Shown here: piece after piece, positions 32,623-41,030 of the stretch | How positions within the stretch are numbered: position 1 is the first letter of the stretch | Layout: each line of letters begins with the position of its first letter | Notes under the pieces: generated by a model | The model's database searches: none | The model's input: only the letters and a program-made list of their open reading frames with translations | Told to the model about the DNA's origin: nothing | DNA from: Dawidia soli | GTDB lineage: Bacteria > Bacteroidota > Bacteroidia > Cytophagales > Cyclobacteriaceae | DNA length: 64,000 bases | Direction: 5' to 3' | Assembly (NCBI RefSeq): GCF_018598185.1 | Contig: NZ_JAHESC010000034.1 | Location: forward strand, 1-64,000 | Translations under genes and position numbers: made by a program

Positions 32623-35186
32623 TGGAATATTATATCAAGCTGAAGCGCACGGTGCGGCCGGTGTTCCGCGACCGCTGGGTGTGGTCGATGGCCTGGCGCG
32701 ATGCACGGCATAACTTCTCGCGCCTCTTTCTGTTCGCGGCTTCGCTCATTACCGGGATCACGGCCGTGGTGGCGCTGGACTCCTTAAATCGCACGTTGCA
32801 GGGTGACATCGATCGCAATGCGAAGGAACTGCTGGGCGCCGACTTTGCGGTGAGCGGTGATAAGAAATTCGGGAGCGAGCTGCAGGCGTTGTTCGACTCG
32901 ACGGGATTACCACAGGCATCGGAAGCCGACATGGCGTCGATGGTGTTGTTTATGCGGTCGAACGAGTCGCGGTTGATCCGTCTGGTGGCGTTGACCGAAG
33001 GTTTTCCGTTCTATGGGAAGGTGGAGACGCAACCGGCGAATGCCGCCGCGCAGCTGCAACGCGGGCGGTATGCGATGCTGGATGCGTCGCTCGCCACGCA
33101 GTTTGAGGTGAGCTCGGGTGATTCGATCCGGGTGGGGAACAGCGTCTTTACGGTGGCGGGGGTAGTCGATGAGATCCCCGGTGGCGGCGGATTGATGAGC
33201 ACGTTTACGCCGTCGGTCTATATCCCACTGCGCGAGCTGGATTCCACGGGCCTGGTGCAGTATGGCAGCCGGGTGACCTATAAACGGTATTTTAAAACGG
33301 CGAACGATGCCGGTGCCAAACAGTTGGAAGAATCGCTGGGGCCTATCGTAAAGCAACGGGGATATTCGTTTGACACGGTGCAGTCGCGGAAGGAAGGGCT
33401 GGGGGAAGGCTTTATGTCCATCTACCGGTTCTTTTCGTTGCTGGGCTTTTTGGCGCTGATCCTGGGTTGCATCGGTGTGGCCAGCTCGGTGCACATCTAT
33501 GCCGGCGAGAAGCGCGAGGAAGTGGCGGTGCTGCGGTGTATCGGTTCGTCGGGATGGCAGGCGTTCAATATATACTTTATCCAGATCTTTGTGCTGGGGG
33601 TGATCAGCAGTGTGATCGGTTCGGTGCTGGGCATCGGCATTACGCAGGCGTTGCCGTTGCTGTTGAAAGATATCATTCCCTTTGAGGTAGGCTTTACCTT
33701 TTCGTGGAGTCCGCTGATCCTGGGGTTGTTGCTGGGTACGCTGGTGTCATTCTTATTCTCCTTGTTGCCGCTGGTCGCGGTGCGCTTTGTGCCGCCGCTG
33801 ACGGTACTGCGGGCGCAGCCGGGTACGGCGCCGCGGCGTTCCAAGACGCAGCTGGTGGCGATGGCGCTGATCGGGTTGTTCCCGCTGGCGTTTGCCGCCT
33901 GGCAGACCCGGAGCTGGCTGACGGGTACGTTCTTTTTCCTGGGATTGCTGGGGGCGTTGCTCGCGCTGACCGGAGTAGCCCTGGCGTTGCTCTGGGCGGT
34001 GCGGCGGTTCTTCCCGACGAACGCGGGCTTTGTGCTGCGGCATTCGCTGTCGAGCTTGTTCCGGCCGAATAACCAGACGCGGGTGCTGCTGGTCACGATC
34101 GGGCTGGGCGCCCTTATCATCTCCACGCTGAACGTGATCCAGGAGAGCATGCTCTCGCAGGTGGAGTTCACCGGGCAGGAGAATCAATCGAATACCATTC
34201 TCTTTGATATTCAACGCGAGCAGCGGGACGGTGTGATCCAGCTCATGCAGGATCACCAGCTGAAGGTCAACCAGGTGGTGCCGATCATTACCTGCCGCCT
34301 GCGCGAGGTAAAGGGCAAGACGGTGGAGAGCCTGACGGCCGATACGACGCGGCAACGGTCCAACTGGGCGCTGACGCGCGAGTACCGCATAACCTATCGC
34401 GATACGCTGACACGGTCGGAGGAGCTGTTGAAAGGAGAGGTGCAGCACAAGAAGGCGGGCCGGGACTCGGTGTGGGTGACGGTGTCGGAAGATGTGGCGG
34501 AACGGCTGGCGATCACGATGGGCGACTCGCTGGTGTTTGACATGCAGGGTGTTCCCATGACGGTATACCTGGCCGGCGTGCGCAAGATCGACTGGCCGAA
34601 GGATCCACCCAACTTCATCTTTGTGTTTCCGACGGGCGTATTGGAGGATGCACCGCAGATCTACGTTACTTCGACGCGCATCACGGACCGGCAACAGGCC
34701 GGTCGCTTTCAGCAGCAGCTGGTGCAGCAGTATCCCAACGTATCGCTGATCGACCTGCAGCTGATCCTGGGCACGATCAACAAGCTCTTCAACGATCTGG
34801 GACTGGTGATCCGCTTCCTGGCCTTGTTCAGCATACTGACCGGCTTGATCGTGCTGGCGGGCGCTGTGATCAATAGTAAGTTTATACGGAAGAAGGAGAA
34901 TGTGCTGTTGCGCACGATCGGGGCGCGCACGCGTCAGATCACGATGATCACGTTGATCGAGTATGCGTGGCTGGGGCTGTTCTCGGCCTTGACGGGCATG
35001 GTCCTGTCGCTGGGCGGCGGCTGGTTGTTGACGAAGTTCTTCTTTGAGATCACGTTTGCTTTTGATTGGATGGAGCTGTTATTGATCGGTGGTGGGGTGA
35101 TCCTGCTGACGATGGTTATCGGATGGTGGAACTCGCGTGATGTGATTAGTGCTCCGCCGTTGCAGATATTGCGGGGAGAGGGGTAG
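32619..35186 (+). CDS. FtsX-family ABC transporter permease (YbbP-like)
   Basis: 855 residues with about ten membrane helices in two FtsX-type blocks plus large periplasmic MacB_PCD-like domains. The first helix is near 25-45, then groups around 270-385, 410-450, 480-500 and the C-terminal set at 725-840. The motif GEKREEVAVLRCIGSSGWQ after the first block is typical of FtsX permeases, and the second block repeats it as KKENVLLRTIGARTRQI. Length and duplicated layout match YbbP. It overlaps the ATPase gene by 4 bp. Confidence 0.92.
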   Translation: MMEYYIKLKRTVRPVFRDRWVWSMAWRDARHNFSRLFLFAASLITGITAVVALDSLNRTLQGDIDRNAKELLGADFAVSGDKKFGSELQALFDSTGLPQASEADMASMVLFMRSNESRLIRLVALTEGFPFYGKVETQPANAAAQLQRGRYAMLDASLATQFEVSSGDSIRVGNSVFTVAGVVDEIPGGGGLMSTFTPSVYIPLRELDSTGLVQYGSRVTYKRYFKTANDAGAKQLEESLGPIVKQRGYSFDTVQSRKEGLGEGFMSIYRFFSLLGFLALILGCIGVASSVHIYAGEKREEVAVLRCIGSSGWQAFNIYFIQIFVLGVISSVIGSVLGIGITQALPLLLKDIIPFEVGFTFSWSPLILGLLLGTLVSFLFSLLPLVAVRFVPPLTVLRAQPGTAPRRSKTQLVAMALIGLFPLAFAAWQTRSWLTGTFFFLGLLGALLALTGVALALLWAVRRFFPTNAGFVLRHSLSSLFRPNNQTRVLLVTIGLGALIISTLNVIQESMLSQVEFTGQENQSNTILFDIQREQRDGVIQLMQDHQLKVNQVVPIITCRLREVKGKTVESLTADTTRQRSNWALTREYRITYRDTLTRSEELLKGEVQHKKAGRDSVWVTVSEDVAERLAITMGDSLVFDMQGVPMTVYLAGVRKIDWPKDPPNFIFVFPTGVLEDAPQIYVTSTRITDRQQAGRFQQQLVQQYPNVSLIDLQLILGTINKLFNDLGLVIRFLALFSILTGLIVLAGAVINSKFIRKKENVLLRTIGARTRQITMITLIEYAWLGLFSALTGMVLSLGGGWLLTKFFFEITFAFDWMELLLIGGGVILLTMVIGWWNSRDVISAPPLQILRGEG

Positions 35187-35259
35187 TGAGTCAGTGTGAG
35201 TGTGAGAGCGAGCACGCTTACGCTGTTTTAGCCCTTCCGTTGGTCGGAAGACCTGAACC

Positions 35260-35640
35260 AGGAGCCGAACACAAAAGCCCTGAAGGGCGTAACAATCACG
35301 CACGGGCTTTGCCTGGAATTGTTGTTGCGCCCTTACAGGGCTTTGCCTTTCCGTATACCTTTACCCCAGGCCTTCAGCCTGGGCTAGTATGTTGCGCCCC
35401 TACAGGGCTGTGTTTGCCTATACGCGAAATCGGGTGCTTTTTAATTAATCCCAAGAGTACGTTAATTTGTTCTTCATTCCGGTCAGCCCTGAAGGGGCGA
35501 GATATAATAGCCCGGGCTGAAGCGATAGCGCAGGCCCGGGTAAACAACGTGGAATATATAGTAAGCCTTGAAAGGACGTAACAACTTCGGGGTACGCACA
35601 TACCCGAATTGTTGCGCCCTTTCAGATTCTGTCTTTTGCT
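35260..35640. repeat. Second cluster of CTACA-loop double-hairpin repeats
   Basis: Irregular units related to those at 7925-8375, such as CCCAGGC-cttca-GCCTGGG (about 35368), GCCC-ctaca-GGGC (about 35396), GCCC-ttaca-GGGC (about 35330), and inverted forms (AGCCCTGAAGGGGCGAG, GCCCGGGCTGAAGC..GCAGGCCCGGG). They are more degenerate and mixed in orientation. It fills the gap between the permease stop and the DUF2911 gene; no gene is seen in 35187-35680. Confidence 0.7.
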
Positions 35641-35680
35641 GGCATTCCAATCCTCAACTGCCGCGGCAAGCGGCGTGGAA

Positions 35681-36541
35681 CTATTTGTTTTTGGCGGTGG
35701 TGAGGGCTTCGGTGAGGAGTTTGATGTATTCGTCGAAGTTGCGCTCGGTGGCCAGTTTGAGGCCGGCTTCGGCGGCGGTGATGGCGGCGGCTTTGTTGCC
35801 TTTGCGTAGGAGGAAGCGGGATTCGAAGAGGTGGTAGGCTGGGTTGGTGGGTACGTCGGCTTTTGCTTTTTTGATCCAGGCCAGGGCTTTGTCGGCGTCT
35901 TTGTTGTTGGTGTAGTAGTATTGGATCGCGTTGAAGTATGCCAGGTTGGTGTTGTGCTCGGCGTTCATCAGCGCTTCGATCGTGGCGGTGATCTTGGCGT
36001 CGTCGTCGACGGTTATTCGTGCCGTGACGGTGGTGTGATCCCAGATGATCTGCAGGTCGGCGGAGCTTGATGTGGCGTTCGCGAACTGGATGGTGAAGGT
36101 TTCCTGCTTGTCGTGAATGGCTGTCGGTTTTACCGTGAACCGCAGCTGGTCGTTCTCTGCGTTGTAGCGATAGGCGCCCCATTCTTTGACGGCTCTGTTT
36201 ATTATGATGGTCCACTGGTCTTTGCCGGGTATGGTGAACAGGGAATAGGTTCCGGCGGGTAGGTTGTGGCCTTCCAGTTTTACGTCTTCGGAGAAGGTGA
36301 TCTCGGTGGCGGTATTCGCGCCGGTGCGCCACACGATGCCGTAGGGTACCAGGCCGCCATAGATGACGCGGCCTTTTACGTTGGGGCGAGAGTATGTCAC
36401 GATGGCGTGGCCGAGGCCGATCTCCTGGTCGATTGTTTGTGTAGCGCTGGGGTTGGGCAGGCCGGGGATCTGGGCGTGGGTGTTTGGGGGGATTGCGGCG
36501 AGTAGGAGGAGGGTGATGAAAAGGATGTGTTTTGCTTTCAT
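35681..36541 (-). CDS. Secreted DUF2911-domain protein
   Basis: Start chosen at MKAKHILFITLLLLAAIPPNTHAQ, a good signal peptide, giving 286 residues; an upstream frame extension lacks signal features. Residues 35-180 form the DUF2911 domain (ITYSRPNVKGR-like VTYSRPNVKGRVIYGGLVPY, WRTGANTATEITFSEDVKLE, GTYSLFTIPG). The last 100 residues are helical with TPR-like character (YFNAIQYYYTNNKDADKALA, RFLLRKGNKAAAITAAEAGL). DUF2911 proteins are common secreted Bacteroidota proteins of unknown function. Confidence 0.88.
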   Translation of the reverse strand: MKAKHILFITLLLLAAIPPNTHAQIPGLPNPSATQTIDQEIGLGHAIVTYSRPNVKGRVIYGGLVPYGIVWRTGANTATEITFSEDVKLEGHNLPAGTYSLFTIPGKDQWTIIINRAVKEWGAYRYNAENDQLRFTVKPTAIHDKQETFTIQFANATSSSADLQIIWDHTTVTARITVDDDAKITATIEALMNAEHNTNLAYFNAIQYYYTNNKDADKALAWIKKAKADVPTNPAYHLFESRFLLRKGNKAAAITAAEAGLKLATERNFDEYIKLLTEALTTAKNK

Positions 36542-36584
36542 AGTTTGTTTCGATTGTGTGTCTGTATAGGGCGCGGAGTTATAG

Positions 36585-36602
36585 GCCGGTCTGGAGACCG
36601 GC
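36585..36602. repeat. Short palindrome in intergenic repeat remnant
   Basis: Perfect inverted repeat GCCGGTCT-gg-AGACCGGC, followed by a segment (AAGTCTCGCCCGCG..GACTCGCGCCAG) that weakly resembles the dispersed repeats at 24-125 and 54616-54692. It is probably a third, degenerate copy. Confidence 0.45.
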
Positions 36603-36655
36603 ACAATGGCGGGCACAAGTCTCGCCCGCGGCGGGCTAAGACTCGCGCCAGGTGC

Positions 36656-36688
36656 AGTGGGTGTAGGGGTGTAGCCCCTACACCCACT
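36656..36688. terminator. Perfect 14-bp stem hairpin at the DUF1223 gene end
   Basis: Arms AGTGGGTGTAGGGG and CCCCTACACCCACT pair perfectly around the loop TGTAG. The hairpin covers the stop codon of the minus-strand DUF1223 gene (TAG at 36687-36689). No T-run follows on either strand, so it could be an intrinsic-terminator variant, a processing site or a repeat element; its loop is related to the CTACA loops of the repeat clusters. Confidence 0.5.
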
Positions 36689-37460
36689 ATATGTTTAGTG
36701 ACGTTCTCGTTACAGTGGTAACGGAACCGTTGTATGTGTTTTGTATAAATCCGATGACCTCCCAGTCGCGGGGATTGAAGTCCGGTGGTGCTTCGATCAC
36801 CTTCGTGCCTTGCTGACCGGCTTTGAGGTTGACGGTGGTGAGCGTTCGCACGATCTGGGCGTGCGTCAGTGTTCGCCCTTCATTCTCGCCGCGGATGATC
36901 TTATTGACGGCATGTTTTTGCACCAGGGCGATCAGGAGCTCGCAGGCGTTGGTTTTGCCGGTGGCCTGGTATTTCACCGTCAGGGTGCGGTTGTTTTGTG
37001 TTACCTGGAGGTCGAGCGTCGCATCGGTGGCTGCTGTCAGGGCCTGCCGGATGTCTTCCTGTAAGGTGGCGGCATCCCAATGCAGGCGTTCGTTATTGCC
37101 GTTGACGACGATCTGAGGTGTATAGAGGGAGCCGCTTTGCAGCCGGCGGGCATACGTTCTCTGGCGTTCTGAAAACGATGGGTCGCTGAATTTGTCTTTC
37201 CATCCCAGGCGGTTCCAGTAGTCGACGTGATAGGCTAATACGTAGACGGGTTTGTCTTTTGCCCCGGCTTGAATTTTGGCCAGGATGTCATCGGCGCGGG
37301 GGCAGCTGGAGCATCCTTCGGAGGTGAACAGCTCCAGCAGGGCAAAACCTTTGGCACCGATAGGTGTGCTGTGCGTGAATGGGATGGATGTCGTGAAGGC
37401 GGCCAGGCTGATGAAGAGTGCGATTCCGACACCGGCTATGATTACGTTCGTGGATCTCAT
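36687..37460 (-). CDS. DUF1223 secreted thioredoxin-like protein
   Basis: Start chosen at MRSTNVIIAGVGIALFISLA, giving 257 residues with an N-terminal signal or anchor; the longer frame (41 more residues) is Pro/Cys-rich and unlikely. The DUF1223 core shows ALLELFTSEGCSSCPRADDI with a CxxC pair, then YHVDYWNRLGWKDKFSDPSF and a PQIVVNG cis-Pro loop, a thioredoxin-like layout. Function is unknown; probably a periplasmic redox-type protein. It is divergent from the large T9SS protein gene. Confidence 0.9.
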   Translation of the reverse strand: MRSTNVIIAGVGIALFISLAAFTTSIPFTHSTPIGAKGFALLELFTSEGCSSCPRADDILAKIQAGAKDKPVYVLAYHVDYWNRLGWKDKFSDPSFSERQRTYARRLQSGSLYTPQIVVNGNNERLHWDAATLQEDIRQALTAATDATLDLQVTQNNRTLTVKYQATGKTNACELLIALVQKHAVNKIIRGENEGRTLTHAQIVRTLTTVNLKAGQQGTKVIEAPPDFNPRDWEVIGFIQNTYNGSVTTVTRTSLNI

Positions 37461-37643
37461 ACGTGTTGTTTGTTGCTTTCTGATCCAAAAATACGGGCTT
37501 GCCGGGGGCAGGTTCGGTGGAAACGGGCGAGGTGGACAAAACCGTGCGCCAGCCGGACATTTGTAACGGCCGGCAAGCAAGCAGCTGGTCGACCTGCCTA
37601 CCGGCAGGCAGGCCGATTGCCACCGGTTGTCTACGAGGCGGCC

Positions 37644-37672
37644 GTTGATGTGGATGATATTTGTTACCTTGG
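37644..37672 (+). promoter_or_regulatory. Candidate promoter of the T9SS-secreted protein gene
   Basis: A TTG at 37644-37646 is followed after 18 bp by TTACCTTGG (37664-37672), close to the Bacteroidota TAnnTTTG -7 box. It lies 32 bp before the ATG at 37704. Confidence 0.4.
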
Positions 37673-37703
37673 TAGGAGGCCGGGGTATCGGTCCATCGTG
37701 CGT

Positions 37704-40700
37704 ATGAGAATATTTTTCCGTGGGTTGGAGGGTGTATACAAGTACCGGATGGTACGGTGGTGGGTCTCCGCCTTGTTATGTCTGCTGGTTTTTACAACGG
37801 TGCGGGCCACTGATCCGCTTCCGACGCCTGCGGCGAGCATCCACTTTATCGAGAACAAACATCAGTGGCATGCCGGCATTCTCTTTGGCGCGCCGGTCGA
37901 AGGCGGTTATCTCACCTTTCAACGCGATAAGCTTCAGTTTCTTTTTCAAGGGCGGAGCGCTGCCCCCGCGAAACACATCAAGTCTGAACACCGTGTGCCC
38001 GACGGGCACGTTGCCGACGACGGGCATCACCTGGTGCCGGCCACGAACGCGCATGTTGTAGACGTGATATTTGTGGGGGCCAATCCGTTGACGTATGTAG
38101 CCGGGGAGGAGAAGGTGGTGACGCAATACAACTATTTTCTGGGCGACGACCCGGCGCGGTGGGCTTCCGGTGCTGCCGCGTATAGCCGGGTGCGTTATCA
38201 CGACCTGTACTGCGGCATCGACCTGGTCTATGGCTCGCAGGATGGGCGTATGAAATATGAATGGATCGTATCGCCGATGCAGGATCCGTCGGCGATCGCG
38301 TTGCGCTATACGGGGGCCGACGAGGTGTCGATCGTCAACGACAGTTTGTACGTTCGCACCTCGGTCAACGAAGTGTGGGAGCTGAAGCCGTATGCATACC
38401 AGGAGATCCACGGCCGGCGCACACCGGTGCCGTGCCGGTATACCTTGCGCGGTCAGGTGGTGGGGTATGATTTCCCGGAGGGATACAACCCAGCCTATAC
38501 GTTGGTGATCGACCCGGCGCTGGTATTTTCGGGGTACTCGGGCTCGACGGCCGACAACTGGGGCTTCACGGCAACCTACGATACCCTGGGCCATGCGTAT
38601 TCCGGGGGCATCGTTGAAAACGTTCCGGGATTGCAGTACCCGGTGACACCCGGCGCGTTTGAGGTGACACACCAGGGAGGAAATTGGGATATCGGTCTGA
38701 TGAAGTTCGATTCGGCCGGAACGGCGATGTTATATGCCACCTACCTCGGCGGCGACGGTGTGGAGACTCCGCAAAGCCTCGTGGTGAACCATGCCGGTGA
38801 GCTGGTGGTGCTGGGCGTGACGAGCTCGTCGGATTTTCCGGTGTCGAACAGCTCGGCCTTCCAGGAGGGGTTGGGCACGGAGCCGATCGGTGGCATTGAT
38901 TTCTCGACAGGGGTTGACTTGTTCGTCGCCAAGCTGAGCGGCGACGGCAGCCGGCTGTTGGCGGGAACGTATGTGGGCGGCTCCGAGCCAGACGGTATCA
39001 ATGACAATATCCTGAACCGGAACTATGGCGATGCTTTGCGCGGAGACATTATTGTCGACGCCAACGATCTTGTCTATTTCGCATCGAGCACGTATTCGAC
39101 CGATTTCCCGGCCGTGAATAGCGGGACGACGCATGGAGGCGGGCAGGACGCAGTGTTGGTAAAGCTCACGTCCGATCTGTCGGGCATTGTCTGGAGCCGT
39201 TTCATCGGAGGCAGCGGTATGGACGTGGCGTATTCGCTGGAGCTGGACCCTGCCGGTAACGTCTTTGTGGCGGGAGGTACGAACGGAAGCCTGCCCGGCA
39301 TGAATGGTTTCCGCAGGACTTCGTGGGGCGGCATCGACGGTTGGGTGATGTCCTTTACGGCGGCGGGCGCCATGCGCAACGGCACGTTTGTGGGCACATC
39401 GGATACGGATCAATGTTATTTTGTGGACCTGGATCAGAACGGTGATGTGTATCTCTTCGGCCAGACCACGGGGCGCTACCCGGTCAGTAAGCGGCAGCAG
39501 GTGTACTACAACGCCAACAGCGGACACTTTATCCAGAAGCTCTCCAACACGCTGCGCGATACGTTGCTTTCGACGGTGATCGGCAAAGGCGGGTTCTTAC
39601 CGGTCCTTTCGCCCACGGCGTTCCTGGTGAGCGAATGTGGATTTATCTACCTGAGTGGTTGGGGAGGCGAGATCAACGGTACCAGCACCACGGGGTTGCA
39701 GACTACTCCGGACGCTTACGAACGGGTGGGGCACGGTCACGATTTTTACCTGATGGTATTGAGCGGCGATGTGCGAACCTTGTTATACGCAACCTTCCTG
39801 GGCGGGACTGTTTCGCAGACACACGTAGACGGCGGCACCAGCCGGTTTGATAAGCAGGGCGTGGTGTATCATGCAGTATGCGCCGGCTGCCGCGGGTTCT
39901 CGGATTTTCCGGCGGAGAATGTGCCGGAGGCGCATCGCACCAACCGAAGCAGCAATTGTAATAATGCCGTCTTTAAGTTCGACCTGTCGCAACTGCGGGC
40001 GGCGGTGCGCACCAATACCGTGGACTTCAGTCACCCCGGGGTGAATAAGATCTGTATTCCGGACGAGATCGTGTTCGAAAATTTCAGCTATGGCGGCAAG
40101 GTATATGAGTGGGATTTTGGCGACGGTACAACGTTGACGACAACAAACACGGATCCGATCGTACACCGATACAAAGAATCTAACCGGCGCTATACGGTGT
40201 GGCTAAAGGCCCTTGCGCCCGAGACGTGTAAAGGCGTCGACTCCATGTCGGTCTATGTGGATGTATTTGATGCACAAGCCCGGGTTCAGGACAATGACGA
40301 TCTTTGCGCGGGCACGGAGTATACGCTCCAGGCCAGCGGTGCCGCGGTGTATTCCTGGCGGAGCGCCGACGGCAGCTTTACGTCAGCGTCACCCTCGCCG
40401 GTAGTGATGCCCGCCGATACCACGGTATATTATCTGACCTACACCGAGGTGAGCGGGTGCATGGGCAGGGACACGGTGCAGTTGAATGTGGTGCCGCTGA
40501 TCCGGGCGGAGTTTACGCTGGACCGCATCACCGATTGTTTTTCTCAGCCCGTAGTGCACGTCATCAACCTGACCGATAGCCTGGTGGCTACGGATGAGCT
40601 GTATTTCGACATGGGTGATAGCACCCTGTGGGATCTGACGGATTTTACCCATCGGTATAAGGATGACGGTACGTATATCGTAAAATTAATTGCCGCCCGG

Positions 40701-41030
40701 CAAGCGGGCGACAGCACCTGTGTCACCGAGCAATCACAGCCGGTAGATATTTTTACGCTGAAGGTGCCGAACGTCATCACGCCCGATGCTTCGCCGGGCC
40801 AGAACGACACGTTTGTGATCGGATATGGCCAGACGCCGTCGCAGTCGCCGGTCGATGTGGGCTATCCTGTGGCAGTGAAGATCTTTAACCGGTGGGGCAA
40901 TCTTCTCTATGAATCTTCCGACTACAAGAACGACTGGAACGGCAGCGGCCTGGCCTCGGGCACGTATTTCTTTGAAGTGACCGTACAAGGTCACGCCACC
41001 TGCAAAGGGTGGGTGCAGCTACTCCGTTAA
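37704..41030 (+). CDS. Large secreted protein: SBBP repeats, PKD domain, T9SS type B sorting domain
   Basis: 1108 residues from ATG 37704; ATG 37749 (MVRWWVSALLCLLVFTTVRA) is an equally good start with a clear signal peptide. In order: a DUF7948-like N-terminal beta domain (about 45-255; FIENKHQWHAGILFGAP, DLVYGSQDGRMKYEW), a long SBBP-type propeller region (about 265-720; LMKFDSAGTAMLYATYLGGD, LVKLTSDLSGIVWSRFIGGS), PKD domains (about 790-1010; YEWDFGDGTT) and a C-terminal gliding-motility-associated sorting domain (NVITPDASPGQNDTF, VKIFNRWGNLLYESSDYKND). The last routes the protein through the type IX secretion system. A surface adhesin or structural role is inferred. Its end overlaps the convergent GH13 gene by 12 bp. 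Confidence 0.9.
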   Translation: MRIFFRGLEGVYKYRMVRWWVSALLCLLVFTTVRATDPLPTPAASIHFIENKHQWHAGILFGAPVEGGYLTFQRDKLQFLFQGRSAAPAKHIKSEHRVPDGHVADDGHHLVPATNAHVVDVIFVGANPLTYVAGEEKVVTQYNYFLGDDPARWASGAAAYSRVRYHDLYCGIDLVYGSQDGRMKYEWIVSPMQDPSAIALRYTGADEVSIVNDSLYVRTSVNEVWELKPYAYQEIHGRRTPVPCRYTLRGQVVGYDFPEGYNPAYTLVIDPALVFSGYSGSTADNWGFTATYDTLGHAYSGGIVENVPGLQYPVTPGAFEVTHQGGNWDIGLMKFDSAGTAMLYATYLGGDGVETPQSLVVNHAGELVVLGVTSSSDFPVSNSSAFQEGLGTEPIGGIDFSTGVDLFVAKLSGDGSRLLAGTYVGGSEPDGINDNILNRNYGDALRGDIIVDANDLVYFASSTYSTDFPAVNSGTTHGGGQDAVLVKLTSDLSGIVWSRFIGGSGMDVAYSLELDPAGNVFVAGGTNGSLPGMNGFRRTSWGGIDGWVMSFTAAGAMRNGTFVGTSDTDQCYFVDLDQNGDVYLFGQTTGRYPVSKRQQVYYNANSGHFIQKLSNTLRDTLLSTVIGKGGFLPVLSPTAFLVSECGFIYLSGWGGEINGTSTTGLQTTPDAYERVGHGHDFYLMVLSGDVRTLLYATFLGGTVSQTHVDGGTSRFDKQGVVYHAVCAGCRGFSDFPAENVPEAHRTNRSSNCNNAVFKFDLSQLRAAVRTNTVDFSHPGVNKICIPDEIVFENFSYGGKVYEWDFGDGTTLTTTNTDPIVHRYKESNRRYTVWLKALAPETCKGVDSMSVYVDVFDAQARVQDNDDLCAGTEYTLQASGAAVYSWRSADGSFTSASPSPVVMPADTTVYYLTYTEVSGCMGRDTVQLNVVPLIRAEFTLDRITDCFSQPVVHVINLTDSLVATDELYFDMGDSTLWDLTDFTHRYKDDGTYIVKLIAARQAGDSTCVTEQSQPVDIFTLKVPNVITPDASPGQNDTFVIGYGQTPSQSPVDVGYPVAVKIFNRWGNLLYESSDYKNDWNGSGLASGTYFFEVTVQGHATCKGWVQLLR

